Part shown: positions 54,541 through 63,194 of the stretch, one piece after another | Position numbering within the stretch: the stretch's first letter is position 1 | How the letters are laid out: each line of letters opens with the position of its first letter | Assembly: GCF_000266945.1 (NCBI RefSeq) | Contig: NC_018025.1 | Coordinates: forward strand, 6,390,001 to 6,454,000 | DNA length: 64,000 nucleotides | DNA from: Desulfomonile tiedjei DSM 6799 | GTDB lineage: Bacteria; Desulfobacterota; Desulfomonilia; Desulfomonilales; Desulfomonilaceae | Direction of reading: 5' to 3' | Program-made: the position numbers and the translations under genes | The notes under the pieces: generated by a model | What the model was told of the DNA's origin: nothing | The model's input: the letters and a program-made list of their open reading frames with translations, nothing else | Databases searched by the model: none

Positions 54541-55524
54541 ATGCCAAGTAAGTTGCTTTCCGTCGTCCTCCTGACAGCGTGCATAGGTTTTGGCGGCTTG
54601 TTGGGGTGGACTCTGGTCGGAGACGCGACGGGCACTGTTGCGTATATGGGAGCAGGGGCGCTCCTCGGAATCGCTGTCATTCGTTTACTCCGCATGTGGA
54701 TCAGACTCGACCCCTTCTCAATCATCGGAGGAGCGGTCGGCGTCATCTCTGGAGCATTGGCCTCCAATCTGATCACTTGGGGCATTCAACGCAATCTGGA
54801 ACGACTTGAAATCGGCCTGCTGATTTATGTGACAGTCACGATGATCTTGTGTCTCGTGGGATTGCAGCTCGGATCCACGAAGGGAAGAGAGCTGAAGAAG
54901 AAATCCGAGACCGGCAAGGAAAAAGTGCGTGACGTCATCGGAATCCTCGATACCTCCGTTGTCATTGACGGTCGCATCGCAGATGTGTGCGAAACCGGTT
55001 TCCTCTGCGGCGATCTCATAATTCCTCAGTTCGTTCTCAAAGAGCTCCAGATGATAGCCGATTCTTCAGAAGCCACAAAGAGGACGCGTGGCAGACGGGG
55101 ACTGGATATTCTCAACAAAATGCAGAAGCTCTCGCATGTGGTCATCATTATTGAAGCAACCGATTATCCGTCTGTCAAAGAAGTCGATCAAAAGTTGATA
55201 GAAATGGCCAAGGAGACGGGGTACGCAATTATTACCAACGATTTTAATCTGAACAAAGTCGCGGAAGTGCATTCCATCCAGGTGCTCAATATCAACCAGC
55301 TTGCAAATGCTCTGAAACCGGTGGTCCTGCCCGGCGAAACCATGAAAGTGCAGATCCTCAAGGAAGGCAAAGAGCATGGGCAAGGAGTGGCTTATCTGGA
55401 CGACGGCACTATGGTTGTTGTGGATAACGGCAGGAGATACATGGGGAAGACTGTGGAAGTCACCGTAACCAGCGTGCTCCAGACTACCGCGGGTCGGATG
55501 ATCTTTGCCGTGATGAAAGTGTAA
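54541..55524 (+). CDS. PIN-TRAM domain membrane protein (YacL-like)
   Basis: A 327-residue protein. The N-terminal ~120 residues contain about four transmembrane segments. The PIN domain begins IGILDTSVVIDGRIADVCETG near 140 and contains acidic residues typical of the RNase fold (D in DTS, and LITNDFNLNKVA). The C-terminal ~60 residues form a TRAM domain (GQGVAYLDDGTMVVVDNG). A ribonuclease of unknown target, tied to carD by gene order. ATG 54541 is chosen; TTG 54535 is an alternative nearer the AAGGGA site. Confidence 0.9.
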   Translation: MPSKLLSVVLLTACIGFGGLLGWTLVGDATGTVAYMGAGALLGIAVIRLLRMWIRLDPFSIIGGAVGVISGALASNLITWGIQRNLERLEIGLLIYVTVTMILCLVGLQLGSTKGRELKKKSETGKEKVRDVIGILDTSVVIDGRIADVCETGFLCGDLIIPQFVLKELQMIADSSEATKRTRGRRGLDILNKMQKLSHVVIIIEATDYPSVKEVDQKLIEMAKETGYAIITNDFNLNKVAEVHSIQVLNINQLANALKPVVLPGETMKVQILKEGKEHGQGVAYLDDGTMVVVDNGRRYMGKTVEVTVTSVLQTTAGRMIFAVMKV

Positions 55525-55549
55525 GAATTTCGCTTTTGAATAGTAAAAG

Positions 55550-55583
55550 TTGGTGAATCTTCGTTTGTAGAAAGGTTCACCAA
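55550..55583. terminator. Hairpin after the PIN-TRAM gene
   Basis: TTGGTGAA / TTCACCAA arms with an 18-nt loop, 26 bp after the stop codon. No T-run; plausible but weak. Confidence 0.4.
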
Positions 55584-55629
55584 ACCCTCCAGAAAATTTT
55601 ATCGTGATCCCCAGAGTTAATTATCCAAA

Positions 55630-55735
55630 TGAATATTCAAGAATATGGTGGGTGCCGTGCCTCCGTGCCGGATTATTTTTCGTATGATCAATGATATCGG
55701 CATGATGGACCGGGAGGGGAGAACGTGTCTCAAGA
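55630..55735. repeat. Degenerate copy of the TGCCAAAA element
   Basis: Shares GGTGGGTGCCGTGCCTCCGTG and ATGATCAATGATATCG with the 58174 copy, but both ends are eroded. Confidence 0.6.
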
Positions 55736-55829
55736 ATCTCGAATGTATAAGAAATCGTGGCACGCCCCTACAAGGGCTGAGCCCGCAATGCCGAGATCAC
55801 GTATAAATCGGAAGCATAATACATTTATC

Positions 55830-55871
55830 AAAAAAAACGGGAAAACCCTTCTTGTAAGAAGAGTTTCCCCG
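55830..55871 (-). terminator. Rho-independent terminator of the mvhD-metV-metF operon
   Basis: On the minus strand CGGGGAAAC...GTTTTCCCG, with nested CTTCTTACAAGAAG, is followed by eight T. It lies 22 bp after the metF stop codon. The nested CTTCTTGTAAGAAG motif is the same as in the 23797 element. Confidence 0.8.
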
Positions 55872-55892
55872 ATTTTGCTTCTTTGTAGGAGA

Positions 55893-56828
55893 TCAGACGA
55901 CAGGTCGAGGGAGAAGTCCCGCTTTTTGTGCGATTTCTCCGACCTTTTCTTCCCATTCGATAGCCATGATGTGGACTCCGGCTATGCCTTTCATCTCACG
56001 GAGCTGTTGAATGGTCTCTACGGCTATGGTGATGCCTTCTTCGGCCTGTTTTTCTTTTGGCGTATCTTTCATCCTTTTCAGGAGTTCATCAGGGACGTCC
56101 ATTCCAGGCACGTTATTGGCCATGTATCTTGCCATGCCGAATGATTTGAACGGAGTGACGCCACCGAGGACGAACACCTGTTCATGAAGACCCCGATCTA
56201 CGACGCCTTTCATCCATTCCCCGAATTTCTTCACATTGAAAATACACTGCGTCTGGATGAACTCCACTCCGGCCGCCACCTTCTTGGCCAGACGCGGCAC
56301 CCGAATCTCGAAGGGGTCCGCAAAGGGGTTTTCCGCAGCTCCAATGAACAATTTGGGAACACCCTTGATTTCATCGCCACCGAGGAATTTCCCGTTGTCT
56401 CTCATGCCGCGGACTGTTTGAATCAGTTGAATCGAATCCAGATCGAACACGTTCTTCGCTGAGGGATGATCTCCGAATTTCTGGTGGTCTCCGGACAAGC
56501 AGAGCATGTTGTTGATACCCAGAGCAGCGCCACCGAGAATGTCACTCTGCATGGCGATTCGGTTCCGGTCTCTGCATACCATCTGCATGACCGGCTCCAT
56601 CCCTTCCTGCATCATGATCACAGCGGAAGCGATTGAGGACATTCTCACCACTGAAGTCTGGTTATCGGTAATATTGAAAGCATCTGCATTATTCTTCAGG
56701 AGCTGGCATTTTTTTCGGATGACTTCCGGATCGGCGCCGCGAGGTGGGCCGCATTCGCCGGTTACCGCGAACTGGCCGGACCTGAGAATCTTCTCGAGTT
56801 TGCTGTTTGTTTTACACTCGACGCTCAT
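55893..56828 (-). CDS. metF: Methylene-tetrahydrofolate reductase, catalytic subunit
   Basis: A 311-residue TIM-barrel flavoprotein that reduces 5,10-methylene-THF to 5-methyl-THF, a step of the Wood-Ljungdahl pathway. Landmarks: GQFAVTGECGPPRGADPEVI at the start, DAFNITDNQTSVVRMS, MVCRDRNRIAMQSDILGGAALGI and FIQTQCIFNVKKFGEWMK. ATG 56828 overlaps the metV stop codon by 4 bp. Together with MetV and MvhD it resembles the MetVF-type reductase of acetogens, where electron supply is not NADH alone. Confidence 0.93.
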   Translation of the reverse strand: MSVECKTNSKLEKILRSGQFAVTGECGPPRGADPEVIRKKCQLLKNNADAFNITDNQTSVVRMSSIASAVIMMQEGMEPVMQMVCRDRNRIAMQSDILGGAALGINNMLCLSGDHQKFGDHPSAKNVFDLDSIQLIQTVRGMRDNGKFLGGDEIKGVPKLFIGAAENPFADPFEIRVPRLAKKVAAGVEFIQTQCIFNVKKFGEWMKGVVDRGLHEQVFVLGGVTPFKSFGMARYMANNVPGMDVPDELLKRMKDTPKEKQAEEGITIAVETIQQLREMKGIAGVHIMAIEWEEKVGEIAQKAGLLPRPVV

Positions 56829-57493
56829 CGTTGAAAGTCCTCCCTGATCATCTTGCGGGGACCTCCGTCCCTATTGGATCTCCAGTCGTTTGACGGCATG
56901 ATCTGTTCATATCTATCCATGAGATTGAGAGATTTCAGCCGATCGATTATCAGTTGCCAGGCGCAATCCACATCGGGGTCGATCTCGCACTTGCCCTTCG
57001 TGGAGCCTCCACACGGACCGTTCAGAAGGCTTTTCGAGCAACGGGCTATGGGACAGATTCCGCCGGTGTACGCCAGTTTACACTCACCACAGGTCTGGCA
57101 GCGTTCGACGTAGTATCCTTCTTTCTTGGAACCGCCCACGAATCCGGTATTCAGAGCAGGGTACACCGGAATTCCCATATATTTTTCCGCCATGAACTGC
57201 ACGCCTGCGCCACATGCCATGGAGACAACTGCTTCCACTTGAGGAACCATGCTCTCCACTTGCTCGATGTACTCGGGATCGCATTGTCGTTCTATAGTAT
57301 GTTCGATAATTTCGAGCGGTTTTTCTTCTTTTTCGCGTGCTATTCTGAGTTGGCTGGACAGAACGCGTACTGCATCGTGACCGCCCGTAAGGCATACTGT
57401 TACGCAGCCACCGCATCCCAGTACCATGATTTTCTTGTTCCCTTCTATCATACGCATGATTTCATCGAAGGGTTTCCGTTCGCCTATGACCAT
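56825..57493 (-). CDS. metV: MetV, Fe-S/zinc partner of methylene-THF reductase
   Basis: A 222-residue cysteine-rich protein of the MetV (MTHFR C-terminal) family. Cysteines are clustered: MVLGCGGCVTVC (28-36 region), ACGAG, ERCQTCGECKLAYTGGICPIARC and LNGPCGGSTKGKCE. It is thought to relay electrons or stabilise MetF. ATG 57493 is 29 bp after mvhD; its stop overlaps metF. Confidence 0.92.
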   Translation of the reverse strand: MVIGERKPFDEIMRMIEGNKKIMVLGCGGCVTVCLTGGHDAVRVLSSQLRIAREKEEKPLEIIEHTIERQCDPEYIEQVESMVPQVEAVVSMACGAGVQFMAEKYMGIPVYPALNTGFVGGSKKEGYYVERCQTCGECKLAYTGGICPIARCSKSLLNGPCGGSTKGKCEIDPDVDCAWQLIIDRLKSLNLMDRYEQIMPSNDWRSNRDGGPRKMIREDFQR

Positions 57494-57522
57494 TTTTCGC
57501 CTCCAAAGGGACTTTGCCTGTT

Positions 57523-57960
57523 TTAAGCCGCTTTTACCGTATTCTTATGCTTTTTGTTAAGTGGACTGGGACCCAAATTGCGGATGCGTTCCGTGAACTC
57601 ACGAGCGACTTCGGCGAATTTCGGGCCCATGGCGGCGCTCATGTTGAACATCTCCAGGCGTTCCGGCTCGAGACCGGCTTCCTGGATCAATTTCTTCGTA
57701 TAATTCACGCGAGGTTTGGCCACCAGGTTTCCTTGGATGAAGTGACAATCACCTTCAAGACAGCCGGCAACGTATACGCCGTCAGCGCCTTTCTCGAAAG
57801 CCCGGAGCAGGAAAACCGGCGTAATCTTTCCTGTGCAAGGCAGTCGGATAACTCGTATATTGGTAGGATATTCAAGTCTCATGCTGCCGGCGAGATCCGC
57901 CGCGCCGTACGCACAATAATGACAACAAAATGCTACTATAGTGGGCTCGAAATCTGCCAT
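57523..57960 (-). CDS. mvhD: MvhD-type iron-sulfur electron-transfer subunit
   Basis: A 145-residue protein of the MvhD/HdrA-linked hydrogenase iron-sulfur subunit family. Conserved cysteines: VAFCCHYCAYGAADLAG, IRLPCTGKI and VAGCLEGDCHFIQGN. In methanogens it joins a hydrogenase to heterodisulfide reductase. Here no HdrA, HdrBC or hydrogenase is adjacent in the window; the gene leads the metV-metF unit. It may connect MetVF to a distant HdrABC for electron bifurcation (inference). Confidence 0.92.
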   Translation of the reverse strand: MADFEPTIVAFCCHYCAYGAADLAGSMRLEYPTNIRVIRLPCTGKITPVFLLRAFEKGADGVYVAGCLEGDCHFIQGNLVAKPRVNYTKKLIQEAGLEPERLEMFNMSAAMGPKFAEVAREFTERIRNLGPSPLNKKHKNTVKAA

Positions 57961-58173
57961 GAGTGAAGTCTCCTGGATCTAAGTATCTGCTGGAAAAACG
58001 ATGGGTGAGCATCAAATTTAAACCAACAGCAGAAAAAAATCAAGAAGTCAAAATCATGAGGCCTGATGTTCTCCATCTCAAAGTGCGACAATGTCTGATC
58101 TTCCCTGTTGCCGTTTCACTGCGGAAATCCCGATCAGGCTCATTCCGAGGATCGATGACAACGTATAAAGAAT

Positions 58174-58340
58174 TGCCAAAAGTGGTATCCGATTGAAATA
58201 AGAATGTTGGTGGGTGCCGTGCCTCCGTGCCGGCACATCTTTAATATGATCAATGATATCGATATAATGGACCGACAGGGACGCCGGTTCCCACCAGTAT
58301 CTTGTGTTGGAGCATGGGATAAACGTCAAAATTTTTGGCA
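58174..58340. repeat. TGCCAAAA-bounded inverted-repeat element, copy 3
   Basis: 167 bp, TTGCCAAAAGTGG... to ...AATTTTTGGCAA. Same orientation as the 50829 copy, with GTGCCGTGCCTCCGTGCCGG and ATATGATCAATGATATCG inside. It lies upstream of the mvhD start and of the riboswitch. Confidence 0.8.
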
Positions 58341-58524
58341 ATCGCTATAAAGATTGGAGTGCACGGAAAAACTTCATTGCGCGACATGCTGTAGCAAACG
58401 GTTGCGCCCACGGCTACGTTCGGTCGCGCTTCCAGCGACTTTTTCGGGTCAGGATCGGGGTGTCGACACAGTTTCCCGGATTTTTTTCCTTGACTGTTGT
58501 AGCCTTCGACCGTTATCCTACTAG

Positions 58525-58745
58525 TTAAGGTTCAGTAATTGGGCTATCCTAAAAATCAGGATTTTAGGGAAAACGGTGCAAATCCGTTGCGGACCCGCCG
58601 CTGTAACCGGGGATGAAAGCCGCAATACCACTGTCAATTCTTGATGGGAAGGGCGGCGAGTAAAACGAACCGGAAGCCAGAAGACCTGCCCATGGGAGCT
58701 ATAGCGTCACGCTCTTCGCGGTTCGAGAGCATGGCAGCAGGATGA
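58525..58745 (+). promoter_or_regulatory. Cobalamin (B12) riboswitch
   Basis: Conserved core elements are present in order: GGGAAAACGGTGCAAATCCG (58567 on), then TTGCGGACCCGCCGCTGTAA, and the B12 box GCCAGAAGACCTGCC (58676-58690). Boundaries are approximate. It is followed by a rho-independent terminator and then the cobU-cobT-cobC/Q-cbiB genes, so it is expected to switch them off when adenosylcobalamin is plentiful. Confidence 0.95.
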
Positions 58746-58753
58746 AAAACGGC

Positions 58754-58781
58754 ATCCTCGGGCATACCCGAGGATTTTTTT
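58754..58781 (+). terminator. Riboswitch expression-platform terminator
   Basis: ATCCTCGGG-CATA-CCCGAGGAT followed by a T-run. It lies immediately after the aptamer and probably forms when cobalamin is bound. Confidence 0.88.
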
Positions 58782-59004
58782 ATGCTTCTGACCATCGATT
58801 CTCCTTCCGCACACTGCCTCTGGCACGGGCAGGTTTCCTGTCGCTACGCGCTTAGCGTATATTTGTTTTTGTATTCAGGATGTTGAGACGCTTATGTGAA
58901 CTCCGGTCAGGGAGAATTTTCCGACTGAGCCTTTTACTCATGTTGGAAAGCTACTTGAATTTTTCCGGATTGTTCCTCAAAATAGCATAATAAATAGGTC
59001 TCAA

Positions 59005-59553
59005 ATGGCGAGGATCGTTCTTATCACAGGCGGTAGTCGAAGCGGAAAAAGTGATTACGCTTTGAATCTGGCCGAATCTCTTCCCGGATCTCGTGGCTTC
59101 ATTGCGACCTGTCAGCCGAAGGACGCAGAAATGGCTGAGCGGGTCAGAAAGCACAGAGAGCAGAGAAGCGATAGATTATGGGACACTATTGAGGAACCCG
59201 TCGCAATCGCTCCAATTCTCGCTCAGTCCAGGCATTCCGTTTATCTTGTCGACTGCTTGACCCTGTGGATTAGCAATCTGATGTACCAAGCTTCATTGCA
59301 GGAAAAAGACTTTACCGAATACGAGCTGATCTCGGTAGTGGGAGAATTGCTGGATGCCTGTTCCCTTTCAAATGCAACAGTCGTATTCGTCACCAATGAA
59401 GTGGGATCGGGAATTGTCCCCGAAAACCCTCTGGGACGCTTGTACAGGGATCTTGTCGGACGCTGTAATCAGATAATTGCCACAAAGGCCGATGAGGTCA
59501 TGCTCGTTGCGTGCGGATTACCACTGACTCTTAAGGAAAGGACTTCTTTATGA
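59005..59553 (+). CDS. cobU: Adenosylcobinamide kinase / adenosylcobinamide-phosphate guanylyltransferase
   Basis: A 182-residue bifunctional CobU/CobP protein with P-loop [12 protein letters not shown] (8-19), VRKHREQR (nucleotide-binding), [11 protein letters not shown] and [21 protein letters not shown]. It phosphorylates adenosylcobinamide and adds GMP in nucleotide-loop assembly. It is the first gene behind the B12 riboswitch. The ATG at 59550 of cobT overlaps its stop codon. Confidence 0.95.
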   Translation: MARIVLITGGSRSGKSDYALNLAESLPGSRGFIATCQPKDAEMAERVRKHREQRSDRLWDTIEEPVAIAPILAQSRHSVYLVDCLTLWISNLMYQASLQEKDFTEYELISVVGELLDACSLSNATVVFVTNEVGSGIVPENPLGRLYRDLVGRCNQIIATKADEVMLVACGLPLTLKERTSL

Positions 59554-60614
59554 ATTTGGTCGAACAGACAATCGCCGGGATAGAACCGGCTGACACATAT
59601 TTTCGCAATAGAGCCAAGGAAAGGCTGGACATGCTCACCATGCCGCACTGGGCATTGGGCAGACTCATGGACCTAGCCATGGATCTTGCCGGGATGACCG
59701 GATCGATGAACCCGAAATTCGATAACCGGGTCATTGTGACCATGGCGGGGGATCATGGCGTTACAGCGGAGGGCGTGAGCAAATACCCTGCAGAAGTTAC
59801 GGTTCAGATGGTTCACAACTTTCTGCGCGGCGGAGCCGGAATCAACGCGCTTGCCAGGACTGTAAAAGCAGATGTAGTCGTGGTGGACATGGGCGTGGCC
59901 GGAGAAATTGAAGGAGTCGAAGGCCATCTGAATTTTGTCTCAAGGCGCATCCGGCCGGGCACGGACAATATGGGTGTTGGGCCCGCAATGACGCGTGAGG
60001 AAGCAATACTGGCGGTAAGAGCGGGGATCGAGATAGCTCATGAGTTGAGCTTTTCCTACAGTCTTTTCGGCACCGGAGACATGGGTATCGGAAACACAAC
60101 CCCCAGTAGCGCTATTGTAGCCGCTTTCACGGGCCAACCGCCTGAGAAAGTAACGGGTCGCGGCACAGGAATCGAAGACGATCAATTTCTTCACAAAGTC
60201 GAAGTGATAAAGAAGATTCTCAAGGTCAACAACCCCGACCCCCGCGATCCCTGGGATGTACTCTCAAAAATAGGCGGATTTGAGATCGGTGGAATCGCAG
60301 GACTCATTCTCGGGGCTGCATCCAGGCGCAAACCAGTCCTTATCGACGGATTTATCTCCACAGCCGGAGCGTTGATAGCAGCGAGCATCTGTCCCGCGTC
60401 GCGCGATTACATGATAGCGGCACATCGCAGTGTCGAGCAGGGGCATATCATAGCTCTCGATCATCTCGGAGCAAAGCCCCTTCTCAATTTGGATATGCGG
60501 CTGGGTGAAGGAACCGGTGCGGCTCTCGCCATGACGCTTGTAGACGCAGCGGTCCGCATTCTCACTGAAGTGGCGACATTTGAGGAAGCATCGGTATCCC
60601 AGGCAAACGTATGA
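59550..60614 (+). CDS. cobT: Nicotinate-nucleotide:dimethylbenzimidazole phosphoribosyltransferase
   Basis: A 354-residue CobT that makes the alpha-ribazole phosphate donor from a benzimidazole base. Motifs: [57 protein letters not shown] and, for the C-terminal region, [19 protein letters not shown] with the active-site glutamate. The ATGA overlap with cobU implies coupled translation. A ThiC/BzaF-family gene at 28937 might supply a benzimidazole-type base. Confidence 0.95.
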   Translation: MNLVEQTIAGIEPADTYFRNRAKERLDMLTMPHWALGRLMDLAMDLAGMTGSMNPKFDNRVIVTMAGDHGVTAEGVSKYPAEVTVQMVHNFLRGGAGINALARTVKADVVVVDMGVAGEIEGVEGHLNFVSRRIRPGTDNMGVGPAMTREEAILAVRAGIEIAHELSFSYSLFGTGDMGIGNTTPSSAIVAAFTGQPPEKVTGRGTGIEDDQFLHKVEVIKKILKVNNPDPRDPWDVLSKIGGFEIGGIAGLILGAASRRKPVLIDGFISTAGALIAASICPASRDYMIAAHRSVEQGHIIALDHLGAKPLLNLDMRLGEGTGAALAMTLVDAAVRILTEVATFEEASVSQANV

Positions 60615-60626
60615 TCGGCGGTGTAC

Positions 60627-63194
60627 ATGACATCACGGAAACACGGCGGAAATCTCTTGGCTTTGTCCCGGGAATCGGGAATCCCGCAGGATAGCATCAT
60701 CGATTTCTCGGCAAACATCAATCCTCTCGGATTTCCTGAATGGCTTAGAGGACTCGCGAGTTCAGTATTAGGGTCCATAGTGCATTACCCGGACCCGACC
60801 TGTTCCGATCTCATTGCTGCAGCCGCAGACCGTTATGAAATCAGCCCTGAAAACATCGTGGCGGGAAACGGTTCGACGGAAATTCTGCATCTGATTCCTC
60901 ATGCAGTTGGTGCTCGAAGAGCCGTTATTGCTGTTCCCACCTATTCCGATTATGAAGAAGCCGCGAGAGCAGCCGGTTTGGACGTAGTGAAGCTCGTGTT
61001 GAAGGAATCGGAGGACTTTCGCCTCGATTGGAAGCACTTGCAATCGATGATACACGGTGGAGAAATCGTGTTCCTGTGCAGTCCCAATAATCCTACCGGG
61101 CTCCTTTTGGACCCTGAGAAACTCAGGACCTTCGTGAAGGAAAATCCTTCCACATTCTTTGTCGTGGACGAAGCTTTCGGGGACTTTGTGGAAGGGTTCC
61201 GCAGTCTGACACACGATCTGCCGCCCAACGTGGCCGTGCTCCTTTCGCTTACAAAAATCTATGCAATACCAGGAATACGGCTTGGATTGGCTGCTCTGGA
61301 ATCGGGTCTTGCGGAAGCGATTCGTAGAATCCAGCCCACCTGGAGCGTGAATACCTTTGCGCTGGCAATCGGTCAGGCTGCTCTCCTGGATCGGGAATAC
61401 AGGGAAAAGAGCAGATCTTTCGTGACCGACTGCAGACAGGCGCTTTATTCTGAACTCGCCTCCATACCGGGACTGCACGTATATCCCGGGACCGCAAACT
61501 TCCTGTTGATCAGGCTGGATACGAACCTGGATTCAGCAGAGTTGGGCCGAAAACTGCTCAAGCAGGGCATAGCAATTCGGGACTGCTCGAATTTTGATGG
61601 ATTGGACAGCCGATTCTTCCGAGTCGCGGTGCGAACCCCGGAACAAAACGAGAAACTCGTTGCTGCACTGGGACAAATCATGGGACCGGGACAAAACGTT
61701 AAATCCCGAATCCGCAAAAAACCGGCTCTCATGTTTCAAGGAACAAGCTCCAATGCAGGAAAGAGCGTGCTCACCGCTGCATTGTGCAGAATTCTCCTCC
61801 AGGACGGGTTCAGAGTTGCCCCTTTCAAATCCCAGAATATGTCTCTCAACTCTTTCGTGACCCGAGCCGGCGGAGAAATGGGGCGCGCTCAGGTAGTCCA
61901 GGCCCAAGCTTGCAGGCTTGACCCGGATGTCCGCATGAATCCCATACTTCTCAAACCGAATACCGATACGGGTAGTCAAGTAATAGTAAATGGTAAGCCG
62001 GTGGGCAATATGGATGTGATGGAATACGTCCGGTACAAGCCTATTGCCTTCGAAAAAGCGAAAGAAGCTTACGATTCCCTTGCAGACGAATTTGACGTCA
62101 TTGTTCTGGAAGGCGCCGGGAGCCCTGCAGAAGTGAATCTCAAACACCATGATATCGTAAATATGCAGATGGCGCGATATGCCGAGGCTCCGGTGATTCT
62201 CGTGGGCGACATCGACCGCGGTGGCGTTTTCGCATCATTCGTGGGCACCATGGAAGTGCTCAGTGAATGGGAACGAGCGCAGGTTGCCGGATTCCTTGTG
62301 AATCGATTCCGGGGCGATCCGGGACTTCTCCAGGATGCTCTGGATTATACGTACAAGCACACGGGACGCGAGACCTTCGGAATAGTTCCCTATTTCCACA
62401 ATCTTGGACTGCCGGAAGAAGATTCGGTTACTTTCAAATCCATATCCCGTGTCGGTCCTGCAAATGTGCATGATTCGGTGGAAATAGCGGTCATTGATCT
62501 ACCGCATATTTCGAATTTTACCGATTTCGATGCATTCCATCTCGAACCTGATGTGAAGGTGACTATCGTAAGAACTGCCGCGGAGCTCAACCATCCGGAT
62601 GCAGTCATCCTTCCCGGAAGCAAAAATGTGATCGGCGATCTGGAGTATCTGCGTCAGGCCGGAATAGCGGACAAAATCGGACAGCTTATTCAGAACGGTA
62701 CGGAACTGATCGGAATTTGTGGAGGATTCCAGATGATCGGATCGGTAATATCGGATCCTCATCACCTTGAGTCCTCCGGCAAAACCATGAGCGGCCTGGG
62801 CTTCCTGGATGTTACCACTTTGATGGCTTTGGAAAAAACCTTGACTCGCGCGGAAGGAGTTCATCTCGCTTCCGGCCTTCCTGTCAAAGGCTACGAAATT
62901 CACCATGGACTCACCGAATGCACCGATACGCAACCATTGATAAAGCATCAGCAAGGCCACACCGACGGTGCAATGTCTTCGAACGGACAGGTTTGGGGCA
63001 CCTATTTTCATGGAATCTTCGATGCGGATGAATTCCGCAGATGGTTCATAGACAGGCTTCTCGTTCGAAAAGGGCTGGCGCCCAAATGCAGAATCTGTGC
63101 AGTGTACGATCTGGAGCCTGCATTCGATCGGCTTGCTGAGGCAGTGCGTGCGTCCATTCGCATGAAAGAAATTTACAGATTGATGGGACTGTAA
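60627..63194 (+). CDS. Fused threonine-phosphate decarboxylase (CobD/CobC) - cobyric acid synthase (CobQ)
   Basis: An 855-residue fusion. Residues 1 to ~355 form the PLP enzyme that makes aminopropanol phosphate from threonine phosphate: [35 protein letters not shown] and [14 protein letters not shown], with K210 as PLP lysine. Residues ~365-855 form cobyric acid synthase, an ATP-dependent amidotransferase: P-loop [38 protein letters not shown], and the GATase part with Cys in [12 protein letters not shown] and His in [12 protein letters not shown] 60627 is chosen; GTG 60621 is the alternative. Both activities are needed in the same stretch of the pathway, so the fusion is chemically sensible. 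It overlaps cbiB by 1 bp. Confidence 0.93.
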   Translation: MTSRKHGGNLLALSRESGIPQDSIIDFSANINPLGFPEWLRGLASSVLGSIVHYPDPTCSDLIAAAADRYEISPENIVAGNGSTEILHLIPHAVGARRAVIAVPTYSDYEEAARAAGLDVVKLVLKESEDFRLDWKHLQSMIHGGEIVFLCSPNNPTGLLLDPEKLRTFVKENPSTFFVVDEAFGDFVEGFRSLTHDLPPNVAVLLSLTKIYAIPGIRLGLAALESGLAEAIRRIQPTWSVNTFALAIGQAALLDREYREKSRSFVTDCRQALYSELASIPGLHVYPGTANFLLIRLDTNLDSAELGRKLLKQGIAIRDCSNFDGLDSRFFRVAVRTPEQNEKLVAALGQIMGPGQNVKSRIRKKPALMFQGTSSNAGKSVLTAALCRILLQDGFRVAPFKSQNMSLNSFVTRAGGEMGRAQVVQAQACRLDPDVRMNPILLKPNTDTGSQVIVNGKPVGNMDVMEYVRYKPIAFEKAKEAYDSLADEFDVIVLEGAGSPAEVNLKHHDIVNMQMARYAEAPVILVGDIDRGGVFASFVGTMEVLSEWERAQVAGFLVNRFRGDPGLLQDALDYTYKHTGRETFGIVPYFHNLGLPEEDSVTFKSISRVGPANVHDSVEIAVIDLPHISNFTDFDAFHLEPDVKVTIVRTAAELNHPDAVILPGSKNVIGDLEYLRQAGIADKIGQLIQNGTELIGICGGFQMIGSVISDPHHLESSGKTMSGLGFLDVTTLMALEKTLTRAEGVHLASGLPVKGYEIHHGLTECTDTQPLIKHQQGHTDGAMSSNGQVWGTYFHGIFDADEFRRWFIDRLLVRKGLAPKCRICAVYDLEPAFDRLAEAVRASIRMKEIYRLMGL

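Larger units (their letters stand above)
57961..59004. other. Divergent region holding a repeat and the cobalamin riboswitch
   Basis: No gene. It contains the TGCCAAAA element at 58174-58340, the riboswitch and its terminator, and a 220-bp leader before cobU in which nothing else was recognised. Confidence 0.6.
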
